From a virus, in the IMG/VR virus record IMGVR_UViG_3300047509_000063, positions 1 through 20,363 of that record: a stretch of DNA of 20,363 bases; one strand, 5' to 3'. The number at the start of each line of letters is the position of its first letter. Within the stretch, counting starts at the first letter, position 1. Under the pieces are notes generated by a model, which was not told the origin of the DNA, made no database searches, and worked only from the letters and a program-made list of their open reading frames with translations. Shown here one piece after another: positions 12,871 to 19,962 of this stretch. Position numbers and translations under genes: made by a program.

Positions 12871-13514
12871 ATCACGTCCTTGAGTTCGACAATCGGCCAG
12901 AAGGGAATTTTGCTGCCCGGCGACGCGTTCAGTAGTTCAACCCCGAGCATCCTAAGCGGAGCAACGGTGCCAGCGAGTTCGTCACGTTGTCGGCCCCAAA
13001 TATCAGCCACCGGACCCCAGGGATGGGGCTGGTGATGATGCGTCCGACCGGATGAATCCGGACCGCCGTCAAGTCCTAGCGTCACGATCCGCTTGACGCC
13101 GAGGTGGCAAAGCAGATTGATCGCGCCGCGCACCGAGGTATGCCGCAGAAAAACCTTCGAAGGATCACCCGACAACCCGTCAGGCGTTTCGCTCGGCCGA
13201 GGCCGGCGCAGAAACTGCACATAACTGCAATGGACATCGCCATGGCTGGCACTGATGACGCGGCCGGCAAAGGCTTTCACCGCGGCGCGGTTGTTCATTT
13301 CCCACCGCTCGTCAGCGTAAAATAATATATCGGCGAACGGCACGCTATAGAGCGACGAGTTGACAACGACCGTGCGACGGCCCCGCAGCAACTCGGGGTC
13401 AACGGCAGTAAAGGAAGGGCCACCGCAGATCAGGAAGGCGTCCTCGCCTTCCCAATCTTGGGTGATAGAAACAAACCCACCGCCCCTTGGGGCGGCGGGT
13501 ACGGGCGAGAGCAT
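12867..13514 (-). CDS. DUF115 / MptE-like protein
   Basis: The 215-residue product has the pattern AFLICGGPSF (26-35), VVVNSSLYSVPFADILFYAD (49-68), a helix-strand pair RGAINLLCHLGVKRIVTLGLDG (129-150) and NASPGSKIPFWPI (196-208). This matches the DUF115/MptE-like family. In bacteria the DUF115 fold occurs in motility accessory factors that act in flagellin glycosylation, and family members occur in phages. The start shares one base with the capsid stop (TAATG), and no other in-frame start precedes the conserved part. Residues 4-13 are Pro/Gly/Arg-rich because their codons form a strong hairpin. Role inferred: sugar transfer or nucleotide-sugar handling at the head of the cassette. Confidence 0.7.
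   Translation of the reverse strand: MLSPVPAAPRGGGFVSITQDWEGEDAFLICGGPSFTAVDPELLRGRRTVVVNSSLYSVPFADILFYADERWEMNNRAAVKAFAGRVISASHGDVHCSYVQFLRRPRPSETPDGLSGDPSKVFLRHTSVRGAINLLCHLGVKRIVTLGLDGGPDSSGRTHHHQPHPWGPVADIWGRQRDELAGTVAPLRMLGVELLNASPGSKIPFWPIVELKDVI
13465..13500 (-). terminator. Intrinsic-terminator-like hairpin just after the capsid gene
   Basis: On the minus strand, bases 13500-13489 pair with 13486-13475: a 12-bp, nearly all G/C stem with one G-U pair and a 2-nt AA loop. It is followed by TTGTTTCTA (13474-13466), a fair U-tract. The stem begins 13 nt after the capsid stop codon. It lies inside the first 13 codons of the DUF115-like gene, so it is either a leaky terminator or an attenuator. 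Structure is read by eye; no energy was computed. Confidence 0.5.
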
Positions 13515-14566
13515 TAGGCGATCGCCGCCTTATACAGCGCACTCGGCATGGTGCAGACGGCGAGCGGGTAGGAATACATCTCCACGTCGGCATACATGTT
13601 GCGCTGCAAATCAGGGACCACCCAGGAATAGGCTTCCTGGCCGGGAGTGTCGACAAAATCGAAGCGCTCGTCGGCTGGCGCATAGCACATCTGAAAGATG
13701 CCAGCGCCGACCGGAAATATCTTGCACTTCTTGTCAGCGATCGCGACAGTCGAATTGTCATCCGTGCCGCGATAGTTGCTAAAGAGAATGCCGCCATACA
13801 TAACATCACGCCACGCCGTCGGCTGTTCACGCAACGCCTGTGCAGCTTGCCAGTTCAGATACGTCGCGCGGACCTCCTTGGAGGATGTCAGCTTGTCAAA
13901 GAAACTGTCCGAGCAGATCGCTTGAATCCTGACGCCGTTTCCGCCGAGACCCTTCAAGGCGCGAAGGATGGAACGAATGGCGGTTTGACACGCGCCAGCC
14001 GTTGACCCGTCATCCGTTGTGTTGGACATTGTCCACGTCACTTCGTTCGGGATGCTCTGATTGAACGCCGTAGACGCGGTCCAGTCATAGATCGTGGTCC
14101 CGTCAGCATCGGTGGTGATACCCTGCACCGCGCCTAGCATCATATTTTCCCACGTCAGAGCAATGTCGTTCTGCATAAGATATTGCAGACGCTGAACCAT
14201 CATTTCCATTGACTGCACCTCGGTCACCGATCCGAAGGCGCGGATGCCGGCAATCGTGGCCGCCATCAGGCGCTTGGATTTAGCAAGGCGCGGAATGGTG
14301 AACGGTCGGACATCGCGCGTCTTCTCATCCGTGCGACCTTCGGCAGGCGGAGAACCGCGATCCGACGTCTGAACCAGCGCGGGTGCGTTGAGGCGGGTTT
14401 CGATCATGATATTCTTGGTCGTGGGCTGACCAAGGGGCGGCGGCACAAAAAGGCCGGGAAGCGAGCGCAAGAACGTCGGGGTAAACCCCTCCTTGTCGAT
14501 GCCGGCGGTAAGATTCTGGGCAGCGAAGGCGTCTTGATTAAAGACGTCCATAGTCAAATTGGCCAT
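13514..14566 (-). CDS. Major capsid protein (lambda gpE family)
   Basis: The 350-residue protein is the HK97-fold shell subunit. It begins MANLTMDVFNQDAFAAQNLT and has the family's features: GFTPTFLRSLPGLF near the N-terminus, the extended E-loop region with IMIETRLNAPAL (53-64), then DVRPFTIPRLAKS, a long helix, and the beta-rich peripheral domain ending SYPLAVCTMPSALYKAA. Size equals lambda gpE (341) closely. GGAG lies 8 nt before the ATG. It follows the decoration gene, as in lambda. A 202-nt leader with hairpins precedes it and a terminator-like hairpin follows it, which fits very high expression. No lysine cross-linking or N-terminal delta domain is evident, consistent with a decoration-stabilised shell. 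Confidence 0.9.
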   Translation of the reverse strand: MANLTMDVFNQDAFAAQNLTAGIDKEGFTPTFLRSLPGLFVPPPLGQPTTKNIMIETRLNAPALVQTSDRGSPPAEGRTDEKTRDVRPFTIPRLAKSKRLMAATIAGIRAFGSVTEVQSMEMMVQRLQYLMQNDIALTWENMMLGAVQGITTDADGTTIYDWTASTAFNQSIPNEVTWTMSNTTDDGSTAGACQTAIRSILRALKGLGGNGVRIQAICSDSFFDKLTSSKEVRATYLNWQAAQALREQPTAWRDVMYGGILFSNYRGTDDNSTVAIADKKCKIFPVGAGIFQMCYAPADERFDFVDTPGQEAYSWVVPDLQRNMYADVEMYSYPLAVCTMPSALYKAAIA

Positions 14567-14768
14567 TGTAGTTTCTCCATTTGATGATGCGACGTCATCT
14601 CGACGTTGCGTTTTGAACGGTCCGACGCTCCACGCGCGGATTTGCGAACGGACGCTTCAAAGAGCGCTCGTCATTTCAGGTTCTAGGCTTGAAAGGTGGG
14701 ACGCTTTCCGTCTAAGGGCTCCGACGCTTCACAGCGTTGGCATCCGCCCGTCCCGTGGCGAGATTGGA
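14567..14768 (-). promoter_or_regulatory. Capsid gene leader with four AGCGTC copies and hairpins
   Basis: This 202-nt non-coding gap has GACGCT on the plus strand (AGCGTC on the minus strand) at 14624, 14651, 14700 and 14723. Hairpins are possible at about 14721-14740 (stem of CGCT/AGCG type, GTGA loop on the minus strand), 14650-14670 and 14590-14610. Only tiny frames (MPTL, MTSAL) begin and end here. GGAG precedes the capsid ATG at 8 nt. No convincing sigma-70 promoter was found. A structured or protein-bound leader is the most economical reading. Confidence 0.45.
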
Positions 14769-15152
14769 TTAAGATCGAACTTTGATCCCGGCGGCCAGGA
14801 GTTCGGTATTTTTGGTGACGGTATAAGCGCCGGCAGTCACCGTCGAATCATAGATCAGCGCGTTGCCATCGACTTCGCAGCCACCAGTGACAACAGTCGC
14901 GAGGACATCGCCATCGCTAGGATCGCAATCGTCGAAAAGAATTGCGACGCCGGTCTGCGAACCGTCCGCGCCGGAGTGTGGCGAAATGACATACTTGCCG
15001 CCAGACGTGAGCTTGCCGAGAACGGTCCCTGCGAGAAGAGGAACGGCGCCGGTGAAGCCGCCGTAAATAGTGACCTGATCGCGCGAGTACCGGCCATTGC
15101 TCTCGCTCTGGATGAAACTGCCAGCGCGGAGGTGGTTAGTCAAAACAGTCAT
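14769..15152 (-). CDS. Head decoration protein (lambda gpD family)
   Basis: The 127-residue protein begins MTVLTNHLRAGSFIQSESNG. It shows the gpD-type beta-rich pattern: YSRDQVTIYGG, then AGTVLGKLTSGGKY, GVAILFDDCDPSDGD, and near the end ALIYDSTVTAGAYT. Size is close to lambda gpD (110). It binds as trimers at the threefold sites of the expanded capsid and stabilises it against DNA pressure. It lies directly upstream of the capsid gene, as in lambda. The Shine-Dalgarno context (GGAG, 8 nt, ATG) is almost the same as that of the capsid gene. Two cysteines in the second half (C76, C93) are unusual for this family. Confidence 0.85.
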   Translation of the reverse strand: MTVLTNHLRAGSFIQSESNGRYSRDQVTIYGGFTGAVPLLAGTVLGKLTSGGKYVISPHSGADGSQTGVAILFDDCDPSDGDVLATVVTGGCEVDGNALIYDSTVTAGAYTVTKNTELLAAGIKVRS

Positions 15153-15212
15153 GATGTTTTCTCCATCTAAAGGGAACGCGGCGCATCACAGCGCTGCGGG
15201 TTGAATTAAGGT
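15153..15212 (-). promoter_or_regulatory. Decoration gene leader with a hairpin like that in the capsid leader
   Basis: The 60-nt gap holds GCAGCGCT, GTGA, TGCGCCGC on the minus strand: a stem interrupted by an A/C mismatch, with a GTGA loop. A closely related element precedes the capsid gene, with one stem pair changed from A-T to G-C, so pairing is kept. GGAG lies 8 nt before the ATG. No promoter consensus is clear. Confidence 0.35.
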
Positions 15213-15638
15213 TTACTTCCGCCCGATGCCCATTTCGGCCTTCACCCGCGCCTGCAGGGACTTCCACTCAGCGAGAGGAGCCTCAGTCGTATGCGGCCTG
15301 GTGTGGCGGGTCGTCATTTCATCCGACGCCGTGACGCGGTCGGACTGCAAAGCAGTGACCACTTCGCTTAGGGTCTTTCCTTCGGAGATGAAGGCGCTGG
15401 ACTTTTCAGGCTTGCCAACCAACTGGCAGGCAGCGTGAATGTCGGCGGCGCGTTGACGCTCCACCTTCACGGCCTCGGCAACGTTGCCTTCAGCCGTTAC
15501 CTTTTCGGCCGCGGCTTTCTCGGCAAGAGCTTTGTCAGCAATCGCCTTGCCGGCTTCCGCCTTTGCGGCGACAGCAGTCTCAGCAACGATCTTCTCAGCA
15601 GCGAGCTTGTCAGCCGCCGCCTTCTCTGCGTCCGTCAT
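15213..15638 (-). CDS. Nested scaffolding protein (internal start in the protease gene)
   Basis: An in-frame ATG at 15638 (residue 223 of the protease) is preceded at 6 nt by GAGGAG at 15650-15645, the best Shine-Dalgarno in the head module. Translation there would give 141 residues starting MTDAEKAAADKLAAEKIVAE, an Ala/Lys/Glu-rich coiled coil, and a basic C-terminal segment (SLQARVKAEMGIGRK). This copies lambda, in which scaffold Nu3 is the C-terminal part of protease gene C from an internal start. Such proteins shape the procapsid through their basic C-terminus binding the capsid protein, and are then removed. Separate expression is inferred from the ribosome site. Confidence 0.6.
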   Translation of the reverse strand: MTDAEKAAADKLAAEKIVAETAVAAKAEAGKAIADKALAEKAAAEKVTAEGNVAEAVKVERQRAADIHAACQLVGKPEKSSAFISEGKTLSEVVTALQSDRVTASDEMTTRHTRPHTTEAPLAEWKSLQARVKAEMGIGRK

Positions 15639-16304
15639 GGAAATCTCCTCATGTTGACGGTTGGGGTTGGCGGCGGTTTCCGCCGTTGCTCCGGGATGTT
15701 TCCACCCGCGGGATTTGGCCAGCGCAACCATCCGTTCCGGTGCGTGCTGGTAAATTCGATAATCGAACGCCGTCGGCTCGATGGACTTCGTCTTGTCCGT
15801 CTCGTCAGCGTAACCCTTCAAGACCGCTTCATTTGCGGTCATCCAGATTTCCGACTTCATCTCCTCGCGAATGTCTGCCGCGGGACGTCCTGTTTTCTCG
15901 GCGTAGATGTCCGCCATAGACGTCGCCATGGTTTCAAGCATTTCCACGCTCTTGGTGTGGTCTTGCGAATTGCCCATGGTGAAAGCTGCGGGGTCATGGA
16001 CCATCATCACGGCGCCTGTGCTCATGACGACCGTGGACCCGGCCATCGCGATAACGGACGCGGCTGAGGCCGCAATCGATTCCACGATGATGGTGACGTC
16101 TCCCTTGTGGGAGTCGAACGCATTGAAGATCGCGACGCCTTCGGCAGCGATGCCGCCGCCGGAATTGATGCGAACAGTAACGTCCTTGTTCCGGCCAATC
16201 GTGGCGAGCGCCTCGACCACGTCGAGGTACGTAAAGCCATCTTCGAACAAGCCGAGGCCGACCGTGCCCGAAAGCACGATCTCGCCATTCTTGATGATGT
16301 CCAT
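15213..16304 (-). CDS. Head maturation protease, ClpP/S49-like, fused to a scaffold domain
   Basis: The 363-residue protein has a ClpP-fold serine protease (about 1-190). It includes VRINSGGGIAAEGVAIFNAF (44-63), VESIAASAASVIAMAG (74-89) with S80 aligning to the ClpP nucleophile, and MMVHDP (100-105) with H103 as the base. The third residue, usually Asp before the WMTANEA stretch, is not obvious; S151/E152 stand there. From about 223 on the chain is an Ala/Lys/Glu-rich coiled coil like a scaffold. The enzyme would cut itself and the scaffold in the procapsid. It starts 2 nt after the portal stop with GGAAG upstream. It lies between portal and decoration genes, the position of lambda gene C. 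Confidence 0.85.
   Translation of the reverse strand: MDIIKNGEIVLSGTVGLGLFEDGFTYLDVVEALATIGRNKDVTVRINSGGGIAAEGVAIFNAFDSHKGDVTIIVESIAASAASVIAMAGSTVVMSTGAVMMVHDPAAFTMGNSQDHTKSVEMLETMATSMADIYAEKTGRPAADIREEMKSEIWMTANEAVLKGYADETDKTKSIEPTAFDYRIYQHAPERMVALAKSRGWKHPGATAETAANPNRQHEEISMTDAEKAAADKLAAEKIVAETAVAAKAEAGKAIADKALAEKAAAEKVTAEGNVAEAVKVERQRAADIHAACQLVGKPEKSSAFISEGKTLSEVVTALQSDRVTASDEMTTRHTRPHTTEAPLAEWKSLQARVKAEMGIGRK
15645..15650 (-). promoter_or_regulatory. Strong internal Shine-Dalgarno GAGGAG in the protease gene
   Basis: GAGGAG on the minus strand, 6 nt from an in-frame ATG (15638). It is within coding sequence (residues QHEEIS), and it marks the likely start of a separate scaffold protein. 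Confidence 0.6.
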
Positions 16305-16306
16305 GT

Positions 16307-17803
16307 TTATTCTTCCGGTGGGTCGATCGTCGGAAAGTCGCTGTCCGCGGGTCGGGCTTGCGTTACACCGGCGCGGCTGACCTGACCGGCGTCGCTATCG
16401 AACACAATGCCGGCGGCATCGGCTCTCTTCTTGTCTGCAATAATTCGGGCGTCAGTCTCAAACGGATCTTCGCCCATTTCTTCGATGACGTCAGAACGCG
16501 ACTTGAACCCGGCGCGAACCGAAAGCAGTTCCGCCTGCAAATCCTTCAATGGGTCAATCCATTCCCACTGTGGCGGCTTCCAATTCACGCGCAGGATGTC
16601 GCGCTTGTTCTTCTCAAAGTCCGCTGGCGATACAGCGATGGCGCGGTGCAACACCGCATCAGACACCCAGCGATTCCATATTGGTCGGCAGAACTGATAG
16701 ACCATCACCGAATGCTGTATGGCCTCGATCCGTCTCCGAAACTCAATGAGGCCGGCGCGAATAGAGCCATAGCTTGTCTGTCTCAAGTCGCCGGTCATCG
16801 CCGCGTATGGCACGCCGAACCCAGCAGCAACCTTCAGAAGTTGTCGGTAAAGAAACGCTTCATAATTCCCGCCAACATCGGCGGGCTCTGAGAACTTCAC
16901 ATCCTCTCCAGGTTCAAGGTCGATCGTTGCGCCCGGCTCAAGCGCCATGGCCGGAACGTCGCCAATAGTCTCGGCACTGCCGAGCGGGTGCGTGGGGTCT
17001 TCCGGAACAGGACGGGTGACAAACGCGGTGAACAATGCCGCGATCCGTTTGCGCTCAAGTTCTGCATCTTCGTATTGATCGAGGACCGCGAGCGTGACGA
17101 TTGCCGATATGGTATGCGGGAGTCCGCGGAGTTGCCCGGCGCGCATCGGCTTGTAGAGGTGCAGAACTTGTTCCGCCGGCACCACAGTTTTCAACCCCGC
17201 CGCGTTATAATAGGGCAGGTCTGTATTTGGCATCTGCCGCCAGAAATGATAGCTGACCCGCCGACCGATCTGGTCTAATTCGATGCCGCTCTCAATATGA
17301 TTCCCGTTCGGAAGAATGCTGTTGTGCTCAAGGGCCAGCATCTCCGCAGGAAGTAACTGCAACTGCATCGGCACCAAAAGTCCGTCTTGCGGAAGACGTG
17401 GCCTGATGCGGATAAAACACTCGCCGGCCTCAAACATCTCTGCAGCAACAAGGGCCTGCAAACCGTAGAAGTCGGTCAGCCAGTCGGCGTCCGCTTCGTC
17501 CGTCCAGTCCCGCCATGCGAGTTCGAGCGAATCCTTCACGCTCTTGTCCGTCGAAAGTGACGACGGCTTGATGCCGCAGCCAACCAGCGCAGAAACGAAA
17601 GTTTCTTTTGCGCAAGCGGCGTGCGGGTTGTTCGCCGTAAGATGACGCGATCGCGCAAGAACAGACTTCCCGTACCGCCTGATCTGCGAATTGATCGCCG
17701 AAGCGGTAGTCGGAACGGAACGCAGCCGACGGCCGTTCTTGCCAGCGTCGAATGCAAGCACCTTCGGAGCCGTACTCGACGGGTTCTTTTTGCCTACAGG
17801 CAT
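16307..17803 (-). CDS. Portal protein (lambda gpB family)
   Basis: The 498-residue protein belongs to the lambda-type portal family. It has a basic N-terminus, RRYGKSVLARSRHLTANNPH (42-61) that begins the core, FYGLQALVAAEMFEAGECF (112-130), RAGQLRGLPHTISAI (221-235), LEPGEDVKFSEP (296-307) and the hallmark TGDLRQTSYGSIRAGL (337-352). The C-terminal part with NWKPPQWEWIDPLKDLQAE is also typical. Twelve copies form the ring at one capsid vertex through which DNA is packaged. Length is close to lambda gpB (533). The gene abuts the gpW-like stop exactly. Residues from about 470 on are low complexity, as expected for a flexible end. Confidence 0.9.
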   Translation of the reverse strand: MPVGKKNPSSTAPKVLAFDAGKNGRRLRSVPTTASAINSQIRRYGKSVLARSRHLTANNPHAACAKETFVSALVGCGIKPSSLSTDKSVKDSLELAWRDWTDEADADWLTDFYGLQALVAAEMFEAGECFIRIRPRLPQDGLLVPMQLQLLPAEMLALEHNSILPNGNHIESGIELDQIGRRVSYHFWRQMPNTDLPYYNAAGLKTVVPAEQVLHLYKPMRAGQLRGLPHTISAIVTLAVLDQYEDAELERKRIAALFTAFVTRPVPEDPTHPLGSAETIGDVPAMALEPGATIDLEPGEDVKFSEPADVGGNYEAFLYRQLLKVAAGFGVPYAAMTGDLRQTSYGSIRAGLIEFRRRIEAIQHSVMVYQFCRPIWNRWVSDAVLHRAIAVSPADFEKNKRDILRVNWKPPQWEWIDPLKDLQAELLSVRAGFKSRSDVIEEMGEDPFETDARIIADKKRADAAGIVFDSDAGQVSRAGVTQARPADSDFPTIDPPEE

Positions 17804-18025
17804 TCAGAGGCCCTTGCAGGACTGATAGAGGTACTTCGGGCCGCGACTTGCAGTCGATCCCAACAACTCAGCGACTTCCCCTTGAAGGGTTGCAATCGCC
17901 GTAATCACTTCACTCATGCTGCGATAGTCCACGCGCTGCGTATCGTTGCGCAGCGACGCCACGCCGGAATCGCGGATCTTTATCAGCGCCGCGAGGCGTG
18001 TTTGCTTGTCAGTCAATTCGCTCAT
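17804..18025 (-). CDS. Head-to-tail joining protein (gpW-like)
   Basis: I take the ATG at 18025, overlapping the terminase stop by 4 nt (ATGA), rather than a TTG three codons upstream. The 73-residue protein begins MSELTDKQTRLAALIKIRDS. It follows the gpW pattern: a helix with basic face, a turn with RNDTQRVDYRSM (beta pair) and a second helix SEVITAIATLQGEV, ending in a basic tail (SRGPKYLYQSCKGL). gpW (68 residues in lambda) sits under the portal and is needed to retain DNA and attach the tail. It has exactly the lambda position between terminase and portal. The long acidic or hydrophobic C-terminus seen in some relatives is absent. Confidence 0.8.
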   Translation of the reverse strand: MSELTDKQTRLAALIKIRDSGVASLRNDTQRVDYRSMSEVITAIATLQGEVAELLGSTASRGPKYLYQSCKGL

Positions 18026-19962
18026 GACATCCAACTGCTTTGACGAACCCGCCGAGTTAATTTCTGTTGTGGCCTAGCAACCGGAGCGGCTGGATGATCT
18101 TGGCCATCCGGCTCTCGCTCGATATGAAGCAACGCTTCGATTTCCGTAAACCGCGCATCCCGCCACCGATCCCAGCCACGCATGGCCGCCAAGCCGCGGG
18201 CATAGTTCGCGCAGTCCAGCCATTCGTTGCGCCGACCCTCGATGACCTGCCATTCACGCTTAAGCCGGCCCTTCACCCGAGCCGTGACCAGCGATTCCGA
18301 AGTCAATTGCTTGACGCCGTCTTCCGTCACATCGGACGGCAGATGAACAAAGCCGGGCGGATAAGCGCCGTCCTCGGCCTTCTTCAACGCTAACTGCGAA
18401 ACGATTTCCTGCTTGCAGTAAGAAACGCCGATCTTCAGCGTCTTCAATCCCCGCCGGAGCTTCTTGCCCTTGATCGTAAGATCCAGACCACCAACGCCCA
18501 TAAAAGCAGCGTCGTAACGATCGTGTCCATCAACCGCGTGGATGTTGCCGCGCCCCTGTTGATTGCGGACGAAGGCCCCAACTTCTGGCGAGAACGCGCC
18601 GGAGTCGATGCCCCAATCCCGAACCGACATTTCCACGCCACTCTCATGGCGCCATGTCTCCGAGAACATCGCCTCAAGATCCGACCAGACTTCCGGCCGG
18701 TTAGTTTGCCCTAGAAGCACGCGATGCTCGATCAGCCACCGTTGCCGGTTACGACCGAAACCCCAAACACCAATTTCAAGCCGATCCTTCTGCACGTCTA
18801 CGCCTGCGAACAGGATCAACGCGCCTGCAGGAACGGCGCCGGATGTGTAGCCATCACGCTGCTGATAGACGTGATCCCAATCCGGCGCGTCACCGCGCGT
18901 CTGCCACGTCTCACCGAGAACGGTATTTGCAAATCCTTTGAGGAGGTCAGGGTCGCCCTGCGCCGCCTCCTTTCGCTGGGCAATCTCTTCCCACGACATC
19001 CACCCAACTGGCGAATATAGCGATGACAGATGGAAGCCGGCGGTTCCATCGCCCTCCGCGGTCTTGCGCCACTCTCCGCGGTGCAGCATCTCCGTCTTGT
19101 GCCGCTCGCTTAAGACAGACCCGCACTCCTCGCAAACATAGTGCGCGGACTTTGGATCGCCCTTGTCCCATTTGAGGTTGGCGAACTTCAGCGTCTGGAA
19201 GTGATCGCACTCCGGACACGGTACAAAGAACCGGCGCTGGTCGGACTTGGAAAACTCCCGCTCGATGCGCGACCGACCACCTATTGTCGGCGTGGACACC
19301 ATGTAGATTTTTCGGCGCTGGAACGTCCGCGTCCGAGCTTCGGCAAGCGCGACCGGATCACCCTCCCCGTCGACGTCGCCCGGATACCCGTCCACCTCAT
19401 CAAGAAACACATACCGCGCCGGCATCGAGCGAAGCCCGACCGCGGAATTCGCGCCGGTCATCACCAGCACGCCGCCGGGAAACTCTTTAGCTAAAACCGT
19501 GTTGCCGCTGTCGCGCTCCCGCGGGTCCTTGACCAGATCCCGGAGGGAATCGCTTTCCTCAATCATCGGCGCGATGCGCTGCTTCGAGTAGCGCTTCGCC
19601 ATATCCACCGTCGGCTGGACCGACAGCATCGGGCCCGGCGCTTGGTGGACGACGTACCCGATCCAGTTCAATCCGGACTCGGTCGCGCCGATCTGGGCGC
19701 CCTTCATGAATACGACGCGCTGTATCGCCGACGATGAAGATAGGGCGTCCATGATCGCGCGCAGGTAAGGCGTTCGATCCGTCCGCCACCGTCCCGGTTC
19801 GCTCGCTGCCTTTTGAGACAGCGTCCGATGCCGATCGGCCCATTCGCTAACAGTTAGGCTCGGTTCCGGCAGTAGGCCCTCAGACCACGCGCGCCGGCTG
19901 ACCTCTTCAGCTTGCGAGGCGAAGCGCCGATCTTGATTGATCGGCAAGGTGTTCTCTGACAT
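18022..19962 (-). CDS. Terminase large subunit (lambda gpA family)
   Basis: The 646-residue protein is the packaging motor and nuclease. Seen in order: an N-terminal segment that contacts the small subunit, a Walker A-like MKGAQIGATE (86-95), a Walker B YVFLDEVD (184-191), a coupling VSTPT (222-226), and a zinc-ribbon type pair C249/C252 and C277/C280. The RNase H-like nuclease follows with GVDVQKDRLE (387-396) as the first acidic site and DWGIDSGAF (449-457) as a second. Length matches lambda gpA (641). It overlaps the small subunit gene by 56 nt and the gpW-like gene by 4 nt. The family usually makes cohesive ends, so a cos site near the small-subunit gene, outside the window, is expected. 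Confidence 0.95.
   Translation of the reverse strand: MSENTLPINQDRRFASQAEEVSRRAWSEGLLPEPSLTVSEWADRHRTLSQKAASEPGRWRTDRTPYLRAIMDALSSSSAIQRVVFMKGAQIGATESGLNWIGYVVHQAPGPMLSVQPTVDMAKRYSKQRIAPMIEESDSLRDLVKDPRERDSGNTVLAKEFPGGVLVMTGANSAVGLRSMPARYVFLDEVDGYPGDVDGEGDPVALAEARTRTFQRRKIYMVSTPTIGGRSRIEREFSKSDQRRFFVPCPECDHFQTLKFANLKWDKGDPKSAHYVCEECGSVLSERHKTEMLHRGEWRKTAEGDGTAGFHLSSLYSPVGWMSWEEIAQRKEAAQGDPDLLKGFANTVLGETWQTRGDAPDWDHVYQQRDGYTSGAVPAGALILFAGVDVQKDRLEIGVWGFGRNRQRWLIEHRVLLGQTNRPEVWSDLEAMFSETWRHESGVEMSVRDWGIDSGAFSPEVGAFVRNQQGRGNIHAVDGHDRYDAAFMGVGGLDLTIKGKKLRRGLKTLKIGVSYCKQEIVSQLALKKAEDGAYPPGFVHLPSDVTEDGVKQLTSESLVTARVKGRLKREWQVIEGRRNEWLDCANYARGLAAMRGWDRWRDARFTEIEALLHIEREPDGQDHPAAPVARPQQKLTRRVRQSSWMS

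Noticed and set aside
13517-13526. Perfect palindrome GGCGATCGCC before the capsid stop
   Set aside because: It encodes capsid residues and a 10-bp palindrome of common bases is not enough evidence for a site.
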